In this document: piece by piece, positions 46,199 to 56,339 of the stretch
Layout: each line of letters starts with the position of its first letter
Numbering within the stretch: the first letter of the stretch is position 1
Assembly: GCF_001723175.1 (NCBI RefSeq)
Contig: NC_064651.1
Coordinates: forward strand, 4,030,001 to 4,094,000
Source: Penicillium oxalicum
Taxonomy: Eukaryota; Ascomycota; Eurotiomycetes; Eurotiales; Aspergillaceae
Direction of reading: 5' to 3'
Length of the DNA stretch: 64,000 nucleotides
Notes under the pieces: model-generated
The model's input: only the letters and a program-made list of their open reading frames with translations
What the model was told of the DNA's origin: nothing
The model's database searches: none
Translations under genes and position numbers: made by a program

Positions 46199-46636
46199 TC
46201 ATTTCTTCCCAGGGCAGTAAACTTTGCCATCAAGATCAAAACACGTCTTCCCATCGCCACCCCCGCTTTGCTTGGTGCACTAATGAGATACAAATTAGTC
46301 AGGTGTCGATCAACATCCATAGATGAGAGACACCAGAGTGCAATACCTTGCCATAATCACATTTCCTATGTTTGCTGGTTTTAGCAGAGTCCCCACCAGG
46401 ATTTTCATAAGAATGGAGAACATACCAGTTAGAGAAACCGGATCTGCAGCTAGTACCATTGCATTTCTTTCACCCGATCAGCAACCGGATTTGAGACACA
46501 GTCATGATGATATTTCACCTACCCCATAGCTATAATGGCCAGCTCGAGGGAGGTTGGTTTTCGGCTCTTCGGCCGGTGACGCCACGGCAGTGGTGACCCC
46601 AAGAAGAAGGCCAGCAAAGAGATACAACAGCTTCAT
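46199..46636 (-). CDS. Small secreted cysteine-rich protein, antifungal-protein-like
   Basis: Three minus-strand exons, 46636-46523, 46466-46347 and 46279-46199, are all exact codon multiples (38, 40 and 26 codons plus stop), giving a 104-aa precursor. Residues 1-20 are a signal peptide (MKLLYLFAGLLLGVTTAVAS), followed by a short acidic pro-like segment. The mature part is basic and has six cysteines: two near the start of exon 2, one near its end, then three in exon 3, the last pair flanking a FDLDGKVY strand. Size, pre-pro layout, two introns, positive charge and six Cys resemble the small antifungal proteins (AFP/PAF) of Aspergillus and Penicillium; the exact Cys spacing differs, so membership is tentative. 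Intron 1 (56 nt) has a GCTGAT branch site and an unusual AAG acceptor; intron 2 (67 nt) has CTGACTAAT and TAG. A TATA box lies 106 bp upstream. Confidence 0.65.
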
Positions 46637-46741
46637 TTTCGCTCGGCGTTGATGGTTGTGGGAATGGATAAGGTAGGCGAGAGACCATTGAAACTCGAAT
46701 GGGTCGGTAATGATTGAGACCCGGGAAGAGACCACCTACCA

Positions 46742-46749
46742 TTTATATA
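46742..46749 (-). promoter_or_regulatory. TATA box of the cysteine-rich peptide gene
   Basis: On the minus strand TATATAAA lies about 106 bp before the ATG at 46636, a normal distance for a fungal secreted-peptide gene. Confidence 0.5.
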
Positions 46750-48817
46750 CACATCCGTAGTATATTCTTTGTACAGAGAGCTGCCGGCTCACAGCCCTAG
46801 TCAATATCCAAGACCTTCCCCGCCGGGGCCAGTTTCTAGACACTATACCTGTTGGGATGAGAGATTGCATATCATGAGATGATCAAGTCCCAGAATGTAA
46901 CCTTACTTCCCTTCTGCTATGGTGCGGTGAGGTGCTTCATCTGCAACTGGGAGGGGTTCATCCTCTCCAAGAATATCAAAAGTCGAATGATTGTTCGTTC
47001 CGAATACGCTTAAGACTCCACACTGTGTCAGGCGTCCAACATCATGAATAGCAAACTCCACACCAAGGCGCCAATCTCGCGTCTGCCTCGCATTGAAAAT
47101 ATGGATTGTGAGGCAAAGTCGGATTACAGTATTGGTTGCCTGCTGAGAGAGTCCCCTCCAGTGTATCGATAGCATCCACTCCTTATGACAAGAGACGTGA
47201 GAGGCATGTGGTTGATCGTCCTGGTAGGACTATCAACCCTGCTTACACACTGCCTGTCAGTCGCTTGCCTCGGTCGGTGATATAACGTGCATGCCGCTCA
47301 ATGATGGGTCCCGTCAGATCTTGAAGCAGTATGCTGATTCGTCAAGGGTCTCAGGATCAAACTAGACTTAAAAGTATTTCTGGGCTCAAAACAGCCGCTA
47401 AGTGATTATGGCGTGGTTACCTCGTCCTGCCGGTGTTTTGTATGACCACGGCGCAGAAACCCCTTTCACCTGTCCCGCCGGGCAGAGCCCACAGACTAAC
47501 CTCTCCAATTTATCCGTTTGGAGGAGTGCAGTGTTCTCTGTTCTCTGAGCATCGAATAGAACAACACCATCGCATATGACTTGCAATGTGTGTGTGCCTC
47601 TGATTCTCATAGCAGACTCAAGAGGCTCTGTTGCCGGACGATTGCAGCGGCGGTGTCGAGCCGTATTCCACCCCTTTTCCGGACCGGCCCCTGCCCTCGA
47701 CCACTTTTGCCTCGAGCTGCCCGGCAGGAAATGATGGGGTAGTAGATGAGCCCCGAAGACAGCTTGGTGGCCGGTATCGCGTGAATAGCACTACTGCAGG
47801 AATGTAAGCTTACCTGCGTCGTTGGCACGAACCCTGGGGTGAAGCCTTGGCGTCGCTCGCATGTCTCAAAGTCAGCCGGAAAGACCCTGGATCTAACTCG
47901 ATCCGATCGTTTCAACGGCCTCGATCGGGTCCCTCCGCCACGAATGGTTACGTGGCGCAATCTTGGTGCCATGTGCCAAGAGACCCTTGTGGGGGGTACA
48001 CACATCTTGCCCTGCACGGATGATCACCTCAACTTCCCTTCTTCCGCAATCGCAAACCACCGGGTTCACCTGTCTTTGAATCAGACTCCCGCGAGTGTCG
48101 TCGTAGCCGGCCAATATGTATCACCCTCATGCCGCTAAGGAGGGTCATCATCTATCCCTCCCAGTCGGAGGTGCCAGACGACTTGACTATGTTTGTCGGG
48201 CCACATGAGGTGGATCAGCCCCGGACTCGATGGCCTCTCGGTCCAACAGGTCAAGACCATCCTTCACCTTCAACTCCGCGAGAGAGCAAAACCACGCAAA
48301 GCTTCCTCGTTCTCCTCCAAACGGAAGTGGGGCCGTCGATGCTCTTGTGCTCCCACCAGCGAAGTACTGCTTAGATTCCAGTTTGAGCTCTTCGTATGTG
48401 CGGGCGAGAGTCCATGGCAATAGCCAAACGAAGCGCCCCCACTGTCCCTGGCTGCACCCTCTCGGTATTAGCATTTCACCGCAACTACAAAGCCGACGCT
48501 GGACCCGAACAGAACGAGGCAACTCTGGTGGTATCCTAGTGAAACCAACCACAATGGAATTTTCGAACGGTCGACGACCAATTTCCGCTTCGTGTTTCAG
48601 CGAGATCTCTGCCATTGAGAAGCCAAAGCGCTGAAGTGAAATGGACTATCGAAAGGGAGTCGGTAAAGGCCCCTCAGACTGAAGGGGGTATGGGTCATGA
48701 GCTGGTTCCTACGAGGCCCGTCGCAGGCAAGGGGCCGACAGCATCACATGATAGTAAATTTCTTACCGCTGATACGCAGTCAAAGCGAGCGGGTATGGAA
48801 ATACCCTTCTGCAACTT
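46750..48817. other. Intergenic in the accessory island
   Basis: No gene could be assigned. Minus-strand frames at 46903-47175 (90 codons) and 48187-48615 (142 codons) have fairly protein-like composition but no motif I recognise, and no flanking exons could be joined to them. They may be remains of genes. Confidence 0.35.
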
Positions 48818-49140
48818 TTAGCTTACTGCGTCGGTGAGCCACGTGGGCACCTACAATTCTTGGAGCTCGCCGTCCGACAAGACTTTGCCATGGCCACACC
48901 ATCAGTCCGTGTGGGATGGCGCGCCTGCCTTCCTCGGCCGTTTGCGCCATCATGGCCCCATCACGGCGTGCATAGTCTCGGGTGAAGATCCGGGCATCGT
49001 GGGCGAGACCAGTCCGGCACAGGCCAGGAGCGATCATGGTGATCACCACGCTTGCGCGCTCGGTGAGGCACAAGGCGGCAAATTGGCGGACGGTGCGCTC
49101 TTCCACGAGCTTGATAAGCGCGTATCCACAACTGTGAATT
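48818..49140 (-). pseudogene. Short-chain dehydrogenase/reductase, C-terminal relic
   Basis: On the minus strand, from about 49140, the sequence reads like the second half of a fungal SDR. A tyrosine-lysine helix remnant (GYALIKLVEERTVRQF) is followed by VVITMIAPGLCRTGL, the PG motif after the active site, and MMAQTAEEGRRAIPHG. Near 48895-48905 the frame shifts by one base, after which the expected ending HGKVLSDGELQEL appears, then a stop TAG at 48853-48851 in front of VPTWLTDAVS and the final stop at 48820-48818. The N-terminal Rossmann half with the nucleotide-binding glycine motif was not found upstream. It is therefore a truncated, frameshifted remnant with no likely activity. Confidence 0.6.
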
Positions 49141-50699
49141 AGGTCGTTATGCCTAAAGATAGGAATAGATAGTAGTAAAAACCTCACCTCGAATCATCGT
49201 GACCCGCTTTTCGACGCTAAGCCCGTCAAAATTAACACCGTTACGGCTCTTGCCTATCCTACTCTTGACAGTGTGACTAAGAGCTTAGAAAACAGGCCAT
49301 AGTTCTTTTCTAGGATACGTAGAAAGGGCAATTTCATGACTAGCCATTGCTCGAAATGGTAGCTGTGTGGATCGACAATTGATCAAGGATAACGGGCCAC
49401 AACCTTCACCTTACACCTAGTGGTAGTCCCAAGAAAGGGAGTTGATAGAGATGGTGGGAACACTAGTTATAGAATGAGTGAGACGTTCTGCCTCAGTTCG
49501 AATGCAAGGGCGTTGCAATCACGTAACAGACACAGAGTACCAGTGAATTCCATGTCAATGCTTCAATAATTGCTCTGATATGTCTGCGTCGCAACAACTT
49601 AACATTGTTGGGAACGCGAAGGATGATATTCTTCGTCCCGAGATTGCAAATTAACACCCGTCAGCAAAAGAAAAGACATCTGCTGATGGATCTTTTGATC
49701 ACATGGAATAGTGATTGGACGATTGGCTTCAAGCATGTGGTGCAGCAATAGTTTCGTGAGAGTACAAATTGGTAGCAAAGGTCCAGCCGCCTCCAGATAT
49801 AAAGTAATTCTTCATTGATCATTGGATGAGAGCCAGGTTTGGGGATTATATTGCAACATCAAATTTCCTATCGTATATCGGCCGGATGGTGGTGTTGGTT
49901 ATCACGGATGGTGAGACTGTTGTGGGCAGGAGGTTCCACCGAAGCCACCGGTCACCTAGCACCTGCGAAGTGACTCATAAGCCAGGCAACAGGAGAGGGA
50001 AAATGGAAGAGCAAAGAGAGTAAGAAGGTGTTGAATCGCCCACGAGGGCGGTGCTTGGAGGAAAGCATTCCATTGATTCGAACAAGTGGACCCTCCATTT
50101 TATGACTCGACCTAAGGGAGTCCAACCTGGCTCCTTACGACAGCATCTATGCGTCGACCTGCCCAGAGAGGTGAAACTGGCTGCCTAGCAGGGGCACCTA
50201 TCCCCTTCGGTACCAAAGTTGGGGAGTGTGGCGACTCAGCCTAATGCAGCTAATTGTCGTACACTTGGAAAGTGCGGTCGTTGCGGAAAGATAAACCCGG
50301 AATCTTATATTAATGCGCATAGTAAAGAGGGGTACCCCTGTGCTCTAGGCAGCCTCATCTCGCGAGCCGGAGGCGTAGATGGAACCACCGAATTACCGAA
50401 GGCAACTAGACCAGATCATCAAGCACGACCGTCTCATTGGCATCCGCAGGATACAAGTTTAGCTTAATAGGAAGCAGCATTCATGGATGGCATAAAGACC
50501 GATAGGACTACAGAAGGAAAAGGAAATCAAGAGTATACGGGAAAGGAGAACTCAGCATCGATGGATTATTACTATCATTTAAGCGGCCCCTGATGATTTA
50601 AATTGAGCGCTTTTCCCACGTTCACCTCCTTCTCCCATTTTCTCCAGAAGAACCTGCTGTTTACCTCCAGGATATATCCGTTTGGCTGAACTAGTTCCC
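49141..50699. other. Intergenic, upstream of the M61 peptidase gene
   Basis: No gene is supported. Short frames (for example 50219-50467) have no motif. The last 100 bp are the likely leader of the peptidase gene. Confidence 0.45.
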
Positions 50700-52433
50700 A
50701 TGGGAGATTGGATCGAAAGTTGTCCGGACGATGGACCTCCCATCTCCAGGATCTCGATTACCCCACTCTTTGACGGTGACGGGGCATCTTCTTTATCGAT
50801 TCAGCAAGCCCTGACTCAGCCTCGTTGCATTGCGCACACGGCGATTCTCTTATTTGAGACGCGTTATGGAAATGTTCCAGCGCATCGATTCACCGAGGAA
50901 AACATTTGTGCTTTCGATGACGAAGGCCCCCTCTCTCTCTACTTCACCAAGGCAACACCAAATGCAACTGATCAAGAATGGCGCGTGGATCGCAGTACTT
51001 CGGGTAATGTGACATTACTTTTCCATGTCGAACCTCGACATGTTGATATCACAACACCGATGGGCCCACGTGTTGACATGCGTCGCGATCAGGGAGGTCT
51101 TATCGGTAATGGGAGATGGTTCCTCCCGCGGCCTACAGGAGCTCGGTTATGGCGTCATGTCGTGGAGTGGGATCTATCAGACGCACCAATTGGTACACGT
51201 GCTTTGTGGTCATTTGGCGAAGGGCCTCGGCCTATTATCAGAGACGGTGACCCTATGACAGTTGCAGATTCGGTCTTTATGGTAGGACCAATAAGGAGCT
51301 ACCCCGATCCAGCTCCTAGTCATCAACGTCTTTCCGGCGCGAATGTCAACTGGTTTGGGGAGTTACCTTCCAAGATTGCCTGTCTGAATGAATACAATAT
51401 ATCTTTTTTTCTGAAGTTAGCCGCCTACTTCAAGAAGAAAGAAGCGTCATATAATATATTCATTCGGCGCGTGATCAGAGGGTATGGAGGAGGTGCGTAT
51501 CCGGAGAGCTATGTATTCGAATATGATGAGACAATCGGAAACGAACCAGACGACGAGCTCATATCTATGTTCTCTCACGAGATGGTCCACAGCTTCTCAA
51601 TGATGGATCCTGAAGATAATGGATATGATAATGGGTGGTATATTGAGGGTAAGTGAATATATTAATCATCTACTGGTTTTCTATTATACTTATACTATGA
51701 AATAGGCCTTGCAGAATTTTTTTCTATTTTTTTACCTTATCGCTTCGGCCTTCGCGGGGTTGACTACCTTGTTAGTAGACTGAATGCGATACTACAAGCG
51801 TATGGTTGCAGCCCGCGAATTCATATGGACATACTCGACGCTCAGCATATTTTCTATGACGACTGGTACGCAGAGCTGATACCTTATACGCGAGGTTGCG
51901 TATACCTTCTCCAGGTTGATAGTCGCCTCAGGAAAGCCAGCGGTATATATGGATTCGATCAGATGAGTCCTCTGGACGACATTATTATCGATATGGGTCA
52001 ACGAAGGCAGCGAGGAGAAAAGTTTCAGGCACGGAACTGGCTTGATTACCTATGGCCGTACCTGGGAGACATGTCTCAAGATTTCCGAAATATGCTTCGA
52101 GGCATAGAAATCAACTTGAAAGACGTCCGAGTGGTCTATCAGAACTGGAACTTGACCACCTCAATGCAAGAAGTTCTTGAGTTTGGGATTGACAGGTCCA
52201 GTACAAGCAAACGCATCGTTTCTGGTCTCGTACCAGGATCGAGAGCCGCCCTTGCCGGGCTCAAGAACGGTGATAAAATCCTGTCGACGTCACGGGCAAG
52301 TTTCTGTGCGATGAATTCAAGTGCGAACATGGAAATTTGTGTTGAACGAACCTGTCAGAAGGTGCAAATCTCCTATTGGCCGCACTCATTCTCGAAGGCC
52401 TGTTTCAGCTTACTCGACATTCAAACTGAGTGA
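50700..52433 (+). CDS. M61-family (glycyl aminopeptidase-like) metallopeptidase with PDZ-like domain
   Basis: Predicted zinc peptidase. Exons are 50700-51648 and 51706-52433 (57-nt intron), giving 558 aa. The start is the ATG at 50700 (tcccATGg). The N-terminal 250 residues resemble the beta-rich M61 N-domain. The zinc site HEMVH is at residues 293-297 (SMFSHEMVHSFSMM). The expected third ligand lies in WYIEGLAEFF, which is split by the intron, matching the W-x-x-EG-x-x-EYY motif of the family. A PDZ-like segment near the C-terminus has SGLVPGSRAALAGLKNGDKI. This is the domain order of M61 peptidases. No signal peptide is seen. It stands alone in the island, with the asparaginase and SDR relics to its left and a copia relic to its right. 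Substrate unknown. Confidence 0.75.
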
Positions 52434-53639
52434 GAAGCATTGAAAATGATCCAGAGCTCCCTTCCCCTCCACTTTGAAAATCTGAGAGAGTTTGCCCTCT
52501 CCAGATGTTTGCTGGCCCAGCAGTCAGGTGTCTTGAGGGGGTTTCTCCCAGTCATGGGTTTCCCTCTTCCTTCTTCCCTCTCTCCTCTTTAGATTCCCCA
52601 ATTCAGATGTCTCGCCTCCAGATTGCTTCCTTGCCTCTAGATCTGTAGGTCTATCAAAATCGCATGCTAGCAGTACGAGGATCTACGGGAATGAGCTTAA
52701 ACGTAAAATAGTCGTGTCAGCTATTCTTGCGCGATTTTTTTCTCAGGTCTTTTTGATGAGATGCAGCTACAGCAGGTGCAGCTGCACGATATGAGAAAGG
52801 GATGAAGGTGTGAGATTGCTATGGGGGAGAGATTTTTCCTAAGCTCTGGTGCGTGTGAGTGGCAGAACCACATGCCGTACAAACAATTTTACTTTCCGGC
52901 AAGGAACGTGACCCATTCATTAGCTTAGAGCGAAGTTTATTTCCCGAGCAGCCCAAGGTCCACCGTTGACATACGACTATCGCCGGTACAAAAACACATC
53001 TCGATGAATGTGCAGGGACGGGGGGCATGGTATTGTAGGTATAGCTGCGCTCACTACGGCTTTTTCAGTACCTCTGTTCTTGCGTAATGCAGCGACGACT
53101 ATCGGGAAAACGTACTATTTCGAATGTATGTTTCTTGGCGTTGTCCACGTAAATTATTGAATCAGTTCTCGGAGTAATATGTCCCCTCTTTTTCGGCAAA
53201 GTTTCAGTCCATCTGATCTTCCCTAGTCTTCATCTTTCCTCATCCAAATACGGCATAAATTGCTTCAGCCTGAACTCGCAAGCAGGCTAAAATACTTTGG
53301 GTCTCTGTATCCCACCACTACTTGATCGATCGACTGATCTAATCAAGGATCAGGTTCCTGATGAAACCTGTCTGTTGCAAGATAATCGAACGTGAGGGGC
53401 CCGAAAAAGGATCCCTAAGAACTAGTCCTTGTGCTACTCTAAGCTCTGACTGCTGCGAGCCACTTTTTCCCTGACGAACAAGTCTTTTATCTTGCCCAAG
53501 TAGATACCTTGGCAGTAACAGTCTCACACCTCATGCCTCTCTCTCATCGTGTGACTACACCTACTGCAGCTGCATTTCATAAGGTCATTAGCCCTGTTTG
53601 AAGCAAAAACTAGGGAAAACCACACTTCCTTACTGCCTA
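52434..53639. other. Intergenic between the peptidase gene and the retrotransposon relic
   Basis: No gene is supported. An imperfect palindrome around GCAGCTACAGCAGGTGCAGCTGC lies near 52764-52786. No clear long terminal repeat was identified. Confidence 0.4.
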
Positions 53640-56070
53640 TCCAGAAACTTCTGCTACCAAGGGTATCAGACATACCAAAGGCAGAGGAAAAGGAAAGACA
53701 ACGAAGAAAAAGACTAAAATAGTACCGTCAGAGTTAGAGGCAGGAGACAAGGAAGAGATTTTCTATATTTTTGTATCTTCAATAATCGTCCATCTGCTCA
53801 TATTAGGGCAGATTGCTGGGACAACCCTAAAAATAAAGAAAAAGAAGCCTCGCAAGACGGGCCAAATACAGCCACTACAAGCAATGCTGATTCGAAGGAT
53901 GGGGAGAATTCTACCAAAAAACCCTCTTCAAATTATACGGAAGTTAGAGCTTTGGTGGCTTACATTACGGCCGCACCAACTCAAAATAATCCAAATGCCT
54001 GAATGTTTGATTCCAGTATGACTGATTATAGAACTCTCAACCCCGTCAACACCGCTCACTGATAGTAATCAAGTTCTCGAAAAGGATATAGTAATATATG
54101 TTTGATTTTTACACTGAAGGAGGGGGTTTTACGAAGATCACTCTATACAGGGTTTGGTATATTCTGTCCTTCCACGTGAACCTCATCTCCTCTTGGTAAT
54201 TTGCCAATGATTCAAACTTTAACACTTCATTTGGAAAGGACCATGGACCTCTCAACCGGCGGAGGGGGGGTCAGCTAATTGTCATAGCCCATTAATTCAA
54301 CGGGTTAATACTAGGTCCACACATGCGCCGGTGATAGCCAAGTCGATAACTTGTTTACTTTAATAGTTGACCTATCCTTCGTAAAATCCTGAGCGAGGAC
54401 TCTTATGCAACAGACTAATTCGAAGTTGCCGGTGCTCGAAAACCTACCAAAGCCGGATTACGATCTAGATGCAGAACCGCACGAAAGCCAGCCGGACCCC
54501 GCTGCCATTTCGCACAGATACATCCCGGCTGAATTCCATGATAGTTCCCAATCAGGCATTATAATGACGGATTCACCAATTAGGGCGAATAAACCAATCC
54601 AATCTGCGGTTCCAACTTCTTACATTATAACGGATGATTTACTATTTCGAAAAGATCATCAATTCCAATGACTTCCTACGATAGGCATCGCCAACTGCAA
54701 AATTTGCGGGATGACACCTCTGGAGAAACTCGACAGTTGCAGACAATGACAGAAGAAGATCGCCCCAAGACAGCAGACGACAATCCCGAGGCTGAGTATG
54801 AACGACCTCGATCTAACATTGAACCAACGGAAAGCCCAGAAGTCGAATAAGACTCGGATACAACTGTCCGCCGATCAGCGCGCGTTCGCGCCAAGACGCG
54901 CGCAGCAGTTGAATCAAAGTAGTATCATGATTCTCGAAATGTTCTTACGCCGTATGTATTGATGATGTTGAATGAACAAAAAACTCAATTCGCAGCGCAA
55001 CTACCTATCTACCGCCGCTACCGCAGCTTCTACCACGAAAGTCCGCTCAATTTGAGCCGAGCGGCTGGCATGACATGGAGCAAAATTGCACCAAAAAATA
55101 TTACGCAAAATAACTCGAAGCAGCTCAAAATTGGCACTTGATGCGTGGTTGATCGCCGTTTCAAAAAAGATGACTCTTCTTCCTCTCCGATGGGTTTTTC
55201 GCATCAAAAAATGACGGCACTTACAAAGCCAGCCAGGTCGCAAAAGGATTCTAGCAGCGTGAGGGAATCGATTACCTCAATCTCCATGCCAGTACAGCCA
55301 AAGTCTCAAGCTGCAAAATGTTCTGCGCAATTGCAGACTACTGTGCTTGGACATACATAATGTTGACTTCATATTGACTATGTGGCTGCACTCCTCAACG
55401 CTGAATTATTGGAAGAAATTTACAGTAATCTTCTTGAAGGTTTCAAGAGCCTGGGAAGTGTGATCTTCTCAGAACCTGATATAGCCTCAGGCAGGGTCCC
55501 AAGGAGTGCTAAGATACCGTTTATGGGGCCCTCATTACAGTTAGACTCATACACCTACAAGCAGATCACTCGATGTTTGACAACATCAAGCGCAAGCTCT
55601 ATGTTTTACTACACGTTGATAATATACTGATTATTACACTTTTCGATGATGCACCTAACTGGTCGAAGGATCAAATCGAAAAGACCTTCGATATCACCCA
55701 TAACGGTCAAGTCAACAGGTTCCTTAGAATTGATATTATCACCAAGGACGGTAACGGTCGAGTCTACCTCTTACAACTCGCATACACACGCAAGATTTAG
55801 TCAAATTTGGACGGAATTCTGCGCATACAGTACCTACACCATTTTTTGACAAGAGAATTTGAAAGCGCGTGAGGATGCCACTTCACCTAAAAAAGTTGAG
55901 CCTTTTCAAAATATGGTTTGCCCATTGACATGGCTTATGGTGAACACCAGACCGGAAATGTCATTTCCCTTCTCCTCCTCTGTCACCAAGTGGGCCAGAT
56001 ATCCGCATAATCCTCCAAGCAAAACGGTACTCAAGCAAATCTCTAGATAACTTAAGGGTACCGAAACTTT
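53640..56070 (+). mobile_element. Decayed Ty1/copia LTR retrotransposon
   Basis: Remnant of a copia-type element with internal deletions. Near 53780-53880 a degraded Gag tail ends in a zinc-knuckle-like HIRADCW followed by a Lys-rich stretch. The integrase core is not readable. From about 54400 to 55080 comes the acidic linker that in copia precedes the reverse transcriptase, including a SARVRAKTRAA segment. The reverse transcriptase is recognisable from about 55180 and an RNase H-side segment (VCPLTWLMVNTRPEM, then LKGTET) ends near 56070. Several stops and frameshifts interrupt it. LTRs were not identified. It lies on the same strand as, and about 270 bp upstream of, the coiled-coil gene. 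Confidence 0.75.
55180..55799 (+). pseudogene. Copia reverse transcriptase (RVT_2), broken
   Basis: Reads RWVFRIKK, then after a frameshift NDGTYKASQVAKGF-stop-QREGIDY, further LLNAELLEEIYSNLLEGF, then HVDNILIITLFDD (in place of the catalytic YVDDI/L motif) and FLRIDI. This order is diagnostic of the copia RVT_2 domain. The stop after KGF sits where the family often has Gln (CAG to TAG). The catalytic motif has changed from VDD to VDN, so the enzyme would be inactive even without the stops. Confidence 0.75.
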
Positions 56071-56339
56071 AAGCAATACCTACTCGTACTCACCAGTGAG
56101 GCCACTGATATGTGGTAGATGTAGTCACTGGATGTAATGATACTGGAACGAGGCTCATTCCTCCATCTTGGAGGGCGAAAACTACGTACTTTCGTAAGTC
56201 AGCCAACCCTCGCAACTGGGCCCTCCGGCAGCTCGGAGGTGGCCCGTGCGTCTATTGGGGAAAGCTGTCCGTCCTTCGTTCCGATTCAACTCACCAAAGC
56301 AGATTCACATCTGTCAAACTTGTTGTCAATTACTGCAAA

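Noticed and set aside
46903..47175. 90-codon minus-strand frame with protein-like composition
   Set aside because: Possible gene remnant, but no family, no start context and no flanking exons could be supported.
48187..48615. 142-codon minus-strand frame near the SDR relic
   Set aside because: Considered as part of an eroded metabolic gene, but no motif of any enzyme family is visible.
52764..52786. GCAGCT-rich palindrome as a transposon terminus
   Set aside because: No second copy or target-site duplication nearby; probably low-complexity sequence.
53650..53675. GGTATCAGA as a primer-binding site of the copia relic
   Set aside because: Match to the initiator-tRNA complement is short and no LTR end lies next to it.
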